From: JALHST01 sp038316335
Lineage (GTDB): Bacteria > Bacteroidota > Bacteroidia > Flavobacteriales > Flavobacteriaceae
Length of the DNA: 64,000 nt
NCBI GenBank assembly: GCA_038316335.1
Contig: JBBQAM010000013.1
Span: forward strand, 1-64,000
Reading direction: 5' to 3'
Translations under genes and position numbers: made by a program
Notes under the pieces: model-generated
What the model was told of the DNA's origin: nothing
Seen by the model: the letters and a program-made list of their open reading frames with translations, nothing else
Database searches by the model: none
Shown: one piece after another, positions 42,860 to 50,689 of the stretch
How positions within the stretch are numbered: the first letter of the stretch is position 1
Layout of the letters: each line of letters begins with the position of its first letter

Positions 42860-44602
42860 TTATTTACTTGATTCGAGAAAAGCGTCTATTCGTTGTTCCA
42901 AAATAGGAAGTGTTACCGTGCCTTGTTCAAGAATTACCTCATGAAACTTACGGATATCGAACTTAGGGCCTAAAGCCTTTTCACATTTTTGACGTAATTC
43001 ACGAATTTTTAATTCGCCCATTTTGTATGAGATGGCCTGACCTGGCCAGGCGATATAACGGTCTGTTTCAGTATTGATCTCATGTTCCGACAAAGCCGTA
43101 TTGGCAAGCATAAAGTCTAAAACCTGCTGTTTAGTCCACCCTTTTGCATGAATTCCAGTATCGACCACCAATCTACATGCACGCCACATTTCATACGTCA
43201 GTTTTCCAAACTCCTCATAAGGTGTGGTATAGATGCCCATATCATTGCCTAAAAATTCGCAATACAAAGCCCAGCCTTCTCCATAGGCCGATAAATAAAG
43301 ATTTTTTCTGAATTTTGGGATACTATCCCCCAGTTCGGCATTCAAGGCCCCTTGCAAATGATGCCCAGGAACTGCCTCATGGGCCGTGAGTGACGGTAGT
43401 ACATACAATGGTCGGCTATCCAGTTTATAGGTGTTTACCAAATAATATCCCGGTTGAGTATCGCTTGAGGGTCCGGAATACCTACCTCCGGTATACTTCG
43501 GCGCGATGGCATCGGGTACTTTTTTGATCCCATAGGGCCTTCTTGGCAACGTACTAAAATATTTTGGAAGTTCTGCGTCAATGCGTTTGGCAATGTCACG
43601 GGCGTCCTTTAACAATTCTGTTCCTGTTTTTGCATAAAATTGTTCGTCTGTTCGAAGAAATGTCAAGAAATCGGTAAATGTGCCCTTGAAGCCGACTTCG
43701 GCAATGATTTTCTCCATCTCTGCCCTGATCCTTGCTACTTCCTTTAGACCGATATTGTGAATATCCTCGGCAGTATATTCGTCGGTAGTCGTATAATAAT
43801 TGATTCGGTTTTGATAAAATTCAGCACCATTAGGTGTCTCCGATACCCCGATTGCTTCGCGGGTATTTGGAATGTATTCTTCTTCAAAAAACATTTTTAT
43901 CTTTTTGAAAGAAGGCACTACGTTCTCCTCAATGGCTATCTTGGCGGCCGATAAAATAGAATCTTTCTGAACTTCCGTCAGTGCATCTGGCAAATTCTCA
44001 AATGGGGAATAGAAATTACTCTTGGTATAATCGTCAACAATATGTTCGTCGTAGGTCGATTCATATCCTTTAAAAATTATTTTTGGTTGGGAAAGTCCTT
44101 TTTTTAATCCTTCCTGCAATAGCACCAAATGCTGATCGGTAAATTTGGGAATTGCATTTAGGGTTCTCAAATAATTTTTGGCATCGGCATAATTCAATAT
44201 CGGCTGGATCCGATAATTTAAATTCAAATGAAATCCCTGATCTGATTGTATGGGATTGAGATACATCTTATAGGTGTATTCGTCTACCCTATTTTTAAGG
44301 GTGAAACGTAAGAGTTCCAAGGAAATGGACTCGGTTTCCGACAAATCGGTTTCAGGGATAGAATCTAATCGGGTCAGCAGTTCTGTTGCGAAATCAGCAT
44401 CCTTCCTTTCCAAAATCGAGTCATACAACCCTAATGGATACTCCGTATAGTCATACAATTTAAAATTTTCGTCAGCGGCGATAATATCTTTAAGGTGTTG
44501 GGATGCATCCCCATTTTTTTCCTTGGAACATGAAAATTGCCAAAGGAACAGCAGGATGCCCAAACAGGATTTAATAAGTATTTTGCCCCTGATATTTCTC
44601 AT
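42860..44602 (-). CDS. DUF885 family lipoprotein, putative peptidase
   Basis: 580 residues. Signal peptide ending in lipobox WQFSCSKEK. A Zn-peptidase-like motif HEAVPGHH lies in LPSLTAHEAVPGHHLQGALNAE, and a downstream Glu-rich helix (AYGEGWALYCEFLG) fits the gluzincin-like DUF885 family. Its start overlaps the aldehyde dehydrogenase stop by four bases, and its stop is 14 bases before the epimerase. It is therefore embedded in the hydroxyproline operon. A periplasmic or outer-surface peptidase freeing hydroxyproline from peptides is an attractive but untested inference. Confidence 0.8.
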   Translation of the reverse strand: MRNIRGKILIKSCLGILLFLWQFSCSKEKNGDASQHLKDIIAADENFKLYDYTEYPLGLYDSILERKDADFATELLTRLDSIPETDLSETESISLELLRFTLKNRVDEYTYKMYLNPIQSDQGFHLNLNYRIQPILNYADAKNYLRTLNAIPKFTDQHLVLLQEGLKKGLSQPKIIFKGYESTYDEHIVDDYTKSNFYSPFENLPDALTEVQKDSILSAAKIAIEENVVPSFKKIKMFFEEEYIPNTREAIGVSETPNGAEFYQNRINYYTTTDEYTAEDIHNIGLKEVARIRAEMEKIIAEVGFKGTFTDFLTFLRTDEQFYAKTGTELLKDARDIAKRIDAELPKYFSTLPRRPYGIKKVPDAIAPKYTGGRYSGPSSDTQPGYYLVNTYKLDSRPLYVLPSLTAHEAVPGHHLQGALNAELGDSIPKFRKNLYLSAYGEGWALYCEFLGNDMGIYTTPYEEFGKLTYEMWRACRLVVDTGIHAKGWTKQQVLDFMLANTALSEHEINTETDRYIAWPGQAISYKMGELKIRELRQKCEKALGPKFDIRKFHEVILEQGTVTLPILEQRIDAFLESSK

Positions 44603-46197
44603 AGTTCAGCCTTGGTATTTTTTGAATCCAAGAGACGCATAATGTCCAAGGGGTTCGAATTTTTTAAGGCGTCGGGCAAAAGTTCGTCTGGCCAGTTTTG
44701 AAAGGATATTGGTCTGACCCATCTTTTAATCGCAGACTCCCCAACCGAAGTAAACCTACTATCGGTCGCAGCCGGAAAAGGTCCGCCGTGATGCATCGAA
44801 GGACAGACTTCCACCCCTGTGGGTACGCCATTGAAAATAATACGCCCTACCCTACTCCTAAGGCCATCAACCACATTTTCATATTTTTTCAATTCAGCTT
44901 CAGACCCTAAAATCGTGCCTGTCAACTGACCCTCCAACGCATTTAAAATAGCCGTGAGCTCTTTGTCGTCATCGCATCGAACGACAACTGAAAAAGGGCC
45001 GAAGACTTCCTGATGTAATTTTGTATTCTTTAAAAAATTGGCCCCGTTGACCGTAACTACCTTTTGACGAGCATAATTGGGCTGTACGTCAGATTCATAT
45101 GCGCCTACTATATTCACACCTCCTTGGCTTGCCAACGTGTCCTTTCCTTTTTCGAACCTGTCATGGATCTCAGGATGTAACATGCAATTCGGCGCAAGGG
45201 TGGCAATTTCGGCTCCCAATATTTTGCTGAAATTATCTAGTGAAGTACTCTTAATTCCAAAAATCAATCCAGGATTCGTACAGAACTGGCCTGCACCGAG
45301 CATTATGGATGCAGCATATTGTTTCGCCCAATCCGGCCCTTTTTCAAGCAATGCCGACGGCAAGACGACCACGGGATTGACGCTTCCCATTTCCGCAAAC
45401 ACCGGAATGGGCTCTTGCCTTTCATTGGCTAATTTATAAAGTGCCATGCCTCCTTTTAAGCTGCCCGTAAAACCAACTGCCTTGATCTTGGGATGCATGA
45501 CCAGCTGTTGACCTACTTCGTGGCCACTGCCGTTGAGGTTTGAAAATACGCCTTTCGGCATACCAGTTTTTTTAGCTGCCGATGTTATGGCGAAAGCGAC
45601 TAGCTCTCCCGTACCTGCATGCATGGGATGGCTTTTAACAATAACCGGACATCCAGCTGCCAGTGCACTCGCGGTATCTCCCCCTGCCGTAGAAAATGCA
45701 AACGGAAAATTACTTGCACCAAAAACAGCTACGGGTCCTAAGGGAAAGAGCATTTTTCGAATATCGACCTTCGGCAAGGGAACCCGCTCGGGTTTTGCCG
45801 TATCGATAGTCGCTTCGACCCAGGAACCTTCTTCTAGCAACTGTGCAAACGCCCTTAATTGTCCCGTGGTACGGCCTCTTTCTCCTTGTGCCCTTCCGAG
45901 GGGAAGCCCCGATTCTTTCACATAGGCTTGAATCAAGGCATCGCCCAAGGCTTCCATTTCATCAGCTATCGCCCTTAAAAACTCAGCCTTACGTTTCCCT
46001 GACATGTTTTTGTACAAAGTAAAAGCTTCATCGGCCAAATGAACGGCCGCGTCTATTTCGGATGTGGTCGCTTCATGGAATATCCAGCCGGTCTCCTTAT
46101 TGGCTTGGGGATCGAAGGTAGTGAACGTCTTTTCCCCTTTGGCCGATAGCTCATCACCTATAGTATTTACACCTTTGATCATGGTTTGTTTTGTCAT
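44599..46197 (-). CDS. Aldehyde dehydrogenase (NADP+), 2-oxoglutarate semialdehyde type
   Basis: 532 residues, fitting the 2,5-dioxovalerate dehydrogenase subgroup. Catalytic residues: Glu269 (VFAEMGSVNP) and Cys306 (GAGQFCTNPG). Nucleotide-site sequence GPVAVFGASNFPFAFSTAGGDTASALAAGCPVIVKSHP is intact. It would oxidise 2-oxoglutarate semialdehyde to 2-oxoglutarate, the final step of hydroxyproline (and pentonate) breakdown. Its stop overlaps the DUF885 start. A -7 element lies about 160 bases upstream (46361-46368), giving a long leader. Confidence 0.85.
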   Translation of the reverse strand: MTKQTMIKGVNTIGDELSAKGEKTFTTFDPQANKETGWIFHEATTSEIDAAVHLADEAFTLYKNMSGKRKAEFLRAIADEMEALGDALIQAYVKESGLPLGRAQGERGRTTGQLRAFAQLLEEGSWVEATIDTAKPERVPLPKVDIRKMLFPLGPVAVFGASNFPFAFSTAGGDTASALAAGCPVIVKSHPMHAGTGELVAFAITSAAKKTGMPKGVFSNLNGSGHEVGQQLVMHPKIKAVGFTGSLKGGMALYKLANERQEPIPVFAEMGSVNPVVVLPSALLEKGPDWAKQYAASIMLGAGQFCTNPGLIFGIKSTSLDNFSKILGAEIATLAPNCMLHPEIHDRFEKGKDTLASQGGVNIVGAYESDVQPNYARQKVVTVNGANFLKNTKLHQEVFGPFSVVVRCDDDKELTAILNALEGQLTGTILGSEAELKKYENVVDGLRSRVGRIIFNGVPTGVEVCPSMHHGGPFPAATDSRFTSVGESAIKRWVRPISFQNWPDELLPDALKNSNPLDIMRLLDSKNTKAEL

Positions 46198-46360
46198 TTG
46201 TGATGCAGTACTACATCAATTTGATTCTATGTAATTGTTCTTCTGATAGGTCGCTTGTCCTGCCGTTTTGGCCGCATTGATTCGCTTTGGAGACTACCAC
46301 TATCTTGAGGACCAGTATGTTCCATGCACCCTCTAATACATGCCGTTCAAAAAGTACTTG

Positions 46361-46368
46361 CAAAGGTA
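46361..46368 (-). promoter_or_regulatory. -7 element upstream of the aldehyde dehydrogenase-DUF885-epimerase operon
   Basis: Minus strand TACCTTTG, perfect TAnnTTTG. A small dyad AGTGG-N4-CCACT at 46386-46399 lies at about -30, where an activator or repressor could bind. The predicted 5' leader is about 160 bases with no recognised gene in it. Confidence 0.45.
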
Positions 46369-46445
46369 CGAATAAGGAGGTTTTTAGTGGCTAACCACTC
46401 GTATTTTTAAATTTTTAGTAGCCTTCTTATTCCTAATTTCCCTTT

Positions 46446-47369
46446 CTAACCAAGCATAAGGGATTTGTAATCGGGCAAAGTCGGTCGGTGCGCCAAACTA
46501 TCGGAGATGATCTTTAATACCCTTTTTCTTTCATCACCCTGTAACGGCAGCCTAGGAGCCCGAACATTTTCGGTTCCAATACCAGTGGCTACCTCGGCTA
46601 ATTTTATATTTTGAACCAGTTGCGGGCTTATATCCAATTCAAGCAATGGCAAGAACCATCTATAAATGGCGATGGCCTCTGACACCCTTCCGGCTTTTAC
46701 CAGTTCATGTATAGCCACAGTCTCTTCAGGGAATGCGCATACGAGTCCGGCGACCCAGCCATCGGCCCCGATAAGGATACTTTCCAAGGCCAAAGTGTCT
46801 ACACCGCATAAAACCTTAAGACGATTCCCAAAGCGATTCCTAATTCTGTTTATATTCGATATGTCACGAGTCGATTCCTTTACGGCTTGAATAGTAGCAT
46901 GTTGTAGTAAATCCTCAAACATATCAAGCGTGACCTCGATTTTGTAATCGACCGGATTATTATAGATCATTATGGGCAAGTCGGTATTCTTGGCGACCTC
47001 CTTAAAATAGGTTACCGTTTCAAAATCGGTGGCCTTATAACGCATAGGCGGTAACATCATTAAGCCACTCGCACCATATTTTTCTGCCCTATGAGCTGCA
47101 TCGACAGCACCTTTTGTTGTCTGCTCCGCGATGTTTATGATAACCGGGACTTTCCCTTCCGCAATACGCACGGTTTCTTCGATCAACGTCTTTTTTTCCG
47201 CATCGGTCAGCGTACTGGCCTCTCCGAGGGTTCCTCCCAAGATAATACCACTGACACCGGCCTTGAGCTGCGCGTGGATGTTCACTTCGAACATTTTCAG
47301 ATCTAGCTGATCATCCTTGGTGAATTTTGTGGTTACTGCAGGCATTACGCCTTCCCATTGTACTTTCAT
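46446..47369 (-). CDS. DapA-family lyase, probable pyrroline-4-hydroxy-2-carboxylate deaminase
   Basis: 307 residues, dihydrodipicolinate synthase superfamily (TIM barrel). Schiff-base Lys164 (QAVKESTRD), Tyr136 (IMIYNNPVDYK) and the GGTLGEASTLT loop (45-55) are present. DapA itself has a different environment in flavobacteria, and this cluster position fits the hydroxyproline-pathway deaminase that forms 2-oxoglutarate semialdehyde. Its promoter region is shared with the divergent AraC gene. Related sugar-acid or N-acetylneuraminate lyases are alternatives on sequence alone. Confidence 0.75.
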   Translation of the reverse strand: MKVQWEGVMPAVTTKFTKDDQLDLKMFEVNIHAQLKAGVSGIILGGTLGEASTLTDAEKKTLIEETVRIAEGKVPVIINIAEQTTKGAVDAAHRAEKYGASGLMMLPPMRYKATDFETVTYFKEVAKNTDLPIMIYNNPVDYKIEVTLDMFEDLLQHATIQAVKESTRDISNINRIRNRFGNRLKVLCGVDTLALESILIGADGWVAGLVCAFPEETVAIHELVKAGRVSEAIAIYRWFLPLLELDISPQLVQNIKLAEVATGIGTENVRAPRLPLQGDERKRVLKIISDSLAHRPTLPDYKSLMLG

Positions 47370-47416
47370 ATGTGCAATTTTAAGCTTATTCGATTTATCT
47401 ATGTCTTAATGAACAA

Positions 47417-47424
47417 CAAAAGTA
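47417..47424 (-). promoter_or_regulatory. -7 element of the DapA-family gene
   Basis: Minus strand TACTTTTG, perfect TAnnTTTG, about 48 bases before the ATG. An ATGTG-N5-CACAT dyad (47441-47455) sits about 17 bases upstream of it, where a -33 box would be, and no TTG is seen there. This suggests an activator-dependent promoter. Confidence 0.5.
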
Positions 47425-47440
47425 AAAGAGTTTGAAAGAG

Positions 47441-47455
47441 ATGTGTTAATCACAT
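47441..47455. promoter_or_regulatory. Candidate operator ATGTG-N5-CACAT in the AraC/DapA intergenic region
   Basis: Perfect 5-base arms with TTAAT centre, placed between the two divergent -7 elements. It may be a site for the AraC-type regulator, although that family more often binds direct repeats. Confidence 0.35.
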
Positions 47456-47483
47456 TTTAACCAAAATTGAGCTTATTTTAACC

Positions 47484-47491
47484 TATTTTTG
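47484..47491 (+). promoter_or_regulatory. -7 element of the AraC-family gene
   Basis: TATTTTTG, perfect, about 45 bases before the ATG. A TTG lies 14 bases upstream (47467-47469), shorter than ideal spacing. Confidence 0.5.
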
Positions 47492-47535
47492 CAATAATAC
47501 TTAAAAAAACTAATAAAATCGACATATCTAAAACA

Positions 47536-48393
47536 ATGAAAGTACGGCCCTTTAAAATTCCTAAACCCGTAGACCAATCGTTGGTCGTTCAAGTCGATAT
47601 AGCACCGAGTTTTTATAGCCAGCTTCATCAACATGCCGAAATACAAATTAGCTATATTGTAGAAGGAAACGGGAAGCTGATCGTGGCCAATAGCGTACAC
47701 CCTTTTTATAAAGGCGATATTTTTATAATTGGAGGGAATATTCCCCATCTATTCCAAAGTTTGGCAAATAAGCGAAAATCGCATATGATCACTCTTTTCC
47801 TAACCCCGGAAAGCCTAGGTAATGATTTTTTTAAAATTCCGGAACTTAACGAAATCAACCGCTTTTTTAAACATGCGATTGGTGGCATGCGTGTACTAAC
47901 CGGGAAAAAGTCAATTTCCCATACCATGATCAGACTGCCAAAGGCCGAAAAGTTGCAAAAATTTATGCTCTTTTTAAAATTAATACATGAAATTAATAAA
48001 GCCAACTTTTATGAACTAACTGGCTATGTGCCAACTAAAAAGTTATCGAATACCGAAGGGAGACGACTACAACTGGTTTTTGATTATACGATGAATCATT
48101 TTACAGAGACTATTTCCCTCGCACAAGTGGCCAACTTGGTTCATATGACCATACCTGCATTCTGCAGGTTTTTCAAACAGCGCACCAACAAGACCTATTT
48201 TGAATTTCTGATCGAGCTTCGCATCGCACACGCTTGCCAAATGTTGATGCATCCAGATAAAATATCGATAGCGGCCATCTCGGAGGGTTCGGGATTTAGT
48301 TCCATTTCAAATTTCAATAGAAAATTTAGAAAGCTTAAGGGGATGACACCTTCCGAATTTGTCCAACAAACCCATTTAAAGCTGACCTACTAA
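47536..48393 (+). CDS. AraC-family transcriptional regulator
   Basis: 285 residues. A cupin-like N-terminal sensor includes FYSQLHQHAEIQISYIVEGNGKLIVANSVHPFYKGDIFIIGGNIPHLF (about 22-72). The C-terminal double HTH has ETISLAQVANLVHMTIPAFCRFFKQRTNKTYFEFLIELRIAHACQML and ISEGSGFSSISNFNRKFRKLKGMTPSEF. The divergent position to the DapA-family gene makes it the probable regulator of the hydroxyproline cluster. Inducer not known; the sensor may bind hydroxyproline or a pathway intermediate (inference). Confidence 0.92.
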   Translation: MKVRPFKIPKPVDQSLVVQVDIAPSFYSQLHQHAEIQISYIVEGNGKLIVANSVHPFYKGDIFIIGGNIPHLFQSLANKRKSHMITLFLTPESLGNDFFKIPELNEINRFFKHAIGGMRVLTGKKSISHTMIRLPKAEKLQKFMLFLKLIHEINKANFYELTGYVPTKKLSNTEGRRLQLVFDYTMNHFTETISLAQVANLVHMTIPAFCRFFKQRTNKTYFEFLIELRIAHACQMLMHPDKISIAAISEGSGFSSISNFNRKFRKLKGMTPSEFVQQTHLKLTY

Positions 48394-48477
48394 CCTTTTA
48401 TAATTTTTGGCACCTATGCGTTTATAAACTTTTTTGCGTTTTGAATAAAGGGATCTGCTTAATCCTTCGATTTTCAC

Positions 48478-48485
48478 TATTTTTG
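48478..48485 (+). promoter_or_regulatory. -7 element of the M28 peptidase gene
   Basis: TATTTTTG, perfect TAnnTTTG, 28 bases before the ATG at 48514. It rules out the in-frame TTG at 48493 as a likely start. No -33 TTG at proper spacing. Confidence 0.5.
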
Positions 48486-48513
48486 TAAAATTTTGAATGT
48501 ATTCTTGATACCT

Positions 48514-50085
48514 ATGAAACACATCCTATTTGTAGCTATGCTTTTTGCCATGGCCTGCAATTCTTCCCAGAAAATCTCACAGGAAACTGCCACGATACCC
48601 AATACTGCGAAGGCGGTACAAGGCCCGACAACTTTTGCAGAATCCATCACCGAAGCAGAATTAAAGGAGCACTTGTATACCTATGCTTCCGATGAATTTG
48701 AAGGCCGTGAAACCGGTAAGGAGGGACAACAAAAAGCAGTTGCATATTTAAAATCAGAATACGAAAAATTAGGTATTCCCGCAGCAAAAGCCGATGGAAA
48801 CTACTTTCAGGAAGTGCCGCTCGAGTTACAAAATCTGCCATCTGGAACCATCAATGTAAACGGGGTCGAATATACCATCGGCGATGATTTTTTATCATTT
48901 TCAAAAGCTACCGGAGTGCAGGATAACATCTTGTTTTTAGGATATGGTGTTGAGGAAGGTACGTATTCGGATTATGCCGGACTCGATGTAACCGACAAAT
49001 GGGTACTAATAAAAGCCGGGGAACCCATGAACCCAGATGGCACTTTTGTTGTATCTGGAAATGACGAAAAATCCGAATGGAGCAATCTTTCCGAGTCAAT
49101 TGCCAAGAAAACCCAACTTGCCGCTGAGAAGGGTGCGAAGGGTATTTTTTATTTTGATGAAGCCAATTTTAAGCGCTACAAGGGCTATTATAATTATATG
49201 AAGAACAATGGATCAGGGCAAATGGTCTTTAAGGATATGGATAGGAATTCGATTCCAAGCCTATTCATCGATGATAAATTGGCCACTAAGATTTATGAGG
49301 ATGTTGAAAAAGATGTTCATGCCAAAAGCATCCCGGTCAAAATACGATTAGACCTCCAAAGCAAAAATGTCGATGTACAGGCCGAGAATGTTGCGGCCGT
49401 CATAAAAGGCACTGAAAAGCCGAATGAATATGTCATTATTTCCTCACATCTAGATCATATCGGAATCTCGTCGAATGGGGAGATCAATAATGGGGCCGAC
49501 GATGATGGTTCTGGAACAGTGGCACTATTAGAAATTGCAGAAGCCTTTAAAATGGCTTCCGATGCAGGCGATGGGCCGAAGCGATCCATCGTATTTCTGC
49601 ATGTTACTGGTGAAGAAAAAGGCCTTCTCGGCTCTCAATACTACACCGATTATGATCCTATTTTTCCGCTGGAGCAGACCGTTGTCGATTTGAATATCGA
49701 TATGATCGGGCGCATTGATCCAAAACGTCAAGGAGGAAGAAATTATATCTACTTGATCGGATCCGACATGTTGAGTACCGAACTGCATAATCTCTCTGAG
49801 GACGTTAACAATAAGTATACGAAACTTGAGCTTGATTATAAGTATGACGATGAAAATGATCCCAATCGCTTTTATTACAGAAGCGACCATTACAATTTCG
49901 CAAAGAACAAAATACCCATTATATTTTATTTCAACGGGACACATGACGACTACCATAGACCCAGTGACACGCCCGATAAAATAAATTATGATCTTCTACA
50001 GAATAGGGCCCGTTTGATTTTTTACACCGCTTGGGAAATTGCCAATAGGGAAAATAAAGTTCAAGTAGACAAGGCAACAAAATAA
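48514..50085 (+). CDS. M28-family zinc aminopeptidase, lipoprotein
   Basis: 523 residues from ATG 48514. Signal peptide with lipobox LFAMACNSS. A protease-associated (PA) insert is visible around DNILFLGYGVEEGTYSDYAGLDVTDKWVLI. The M28 core shows all binuclear zinc ligands: His in IISSHLDHIG, Asp in NGADDDGSG, Glu-Glu in HVTGEEKGLLG, Asp in NIDMIGRID and His in THDDYHRPSD. Exported aminopeptidase, possibly supplying amino acids from peptides. No operon partner. It follows the AraC gene, but with its own promoter. Confidence 0.93.
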   Translation: MKHILFVAMLFAMACNSSQKISQETATIPNTAKAVQGPTTFAESITEAELKEHLYTYASDEFEGRETGKEGQQKAVAYLKSEYEKLGIPAAKADGNYFQEVPLELQNLPSGTINVNGVEYTIGDDFLSFSKATGVQDNILFLGYGVEEGTYSDYAGLDVTDKWVLIKAGEPMNPDGTFVVSGNDEKSEWSNLSESIAKKTQLAAEKGAKGIFYFDEANFKRYKGYYNYMKNNGSGQMVFKDMDRNSIPSLFIDDKLATKIYEDVEKDVHAKSIPVKIRLDLQSKNVDVQAENVAAVIKGTEKPNEYVIISSHLDHIGISSNGEINNGADDDGSGTVALLEIAEAFKMASDAGDGPKRSIVFLHVTGEEKGLLGSQYYTDYDPIFPLEQTVVDLNIDMIGRIDPKRQGGRNYIYLIGSDMLSTELHNLSEDVNNKYTKLELDYKYDDENDPNRFYYRSDHYNFAKNKIPIIFYFNGTHDDYHRPSDTPDKINYDLLQNRARLIFYTAWEIANRENKVQVDKATK

Positions 50086-50321
50086 CCGATGCCTTTACGT
50101 ACAAATACCTTGAGGCAGTTTATATAATTGGCTTTCGGGAACGAAATCAAGTTCAGAATGCATGTTATGTAGTGTACTAGTATTTCGCGAATAACAACTG
50201 ATCTTGATTCCAAAAAAAACGTCCTATCTTAAAACGACACGGTTTTTTTCATTGAAAATATGATTTAATTTCACCTTCAAATCGTACAAAAACCCTCACC
50301 CCACCACGTGATATTAAATTA

Positions 50322-50353
50322 AAAAGCCCAATCGAATACGATTGGACTTTTTT
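50322..50353. terminator. Bidirectional terminator downstream of tRNA-His
   Basis: AGCCCAATCG and CGATTGGACT form a near-perfect 10-base stem with an AATA loop. T-runs on both strands follow (TTTTTT plus, TTTTT minus). On the minus strand it lies 10 bases after the tRNA. Confidence 0.85.
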
Positions 50354-50362
50354 AGAATTTCG

Positions 50363-50437
50363 GGTGGAAGACCGGTTTCGAACCGGCGACCTCTAGAACC
50401 ACAATCTAGCGCTCTAACCAGCTGAGCTACAACCACC
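50363..50437 (-). tRNA. trnH: tRNA-His (GTG)
   Basis: Minus strand sequence folds as a tRNA: D-arm GCTCAGCTGGTTAGAGC, anticodon stem CTAGA/TCTAG with loop TTGTGGT (anticodon GTG, His), T-arm with TTCGAAA. G at position -1 (50437) pairs with C73, the histidine identity feature. 3' CCA is not encoded (the next bases are C then G). The acceptor stem as read has two adjacent T-T oppositions (positions 5-68 and 6-67). A terminator follows. Confidence 0.93.
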
Positions 50438-50689
50438 GTTTGTAAGCGATGGCAAAGGTAATTTTTTTTAGCTATTCCATCAAAATAAAACAGCTCCAAT
50501 TTAAGACCATCCCTTAGGTAGAAATCTTTCAATTTTTAATCACACATTTTTATACTGCTAAGAAGTCATCAAAAATCGATGAAATGCACTCTATTTCAGA
50601 CAAAACACACAATTTTGGGCGATTCACAACAAAAATTAGATGGGAGTACATGACAATATTAAATTTAGACTTCTAAATCGACCGTAAAA

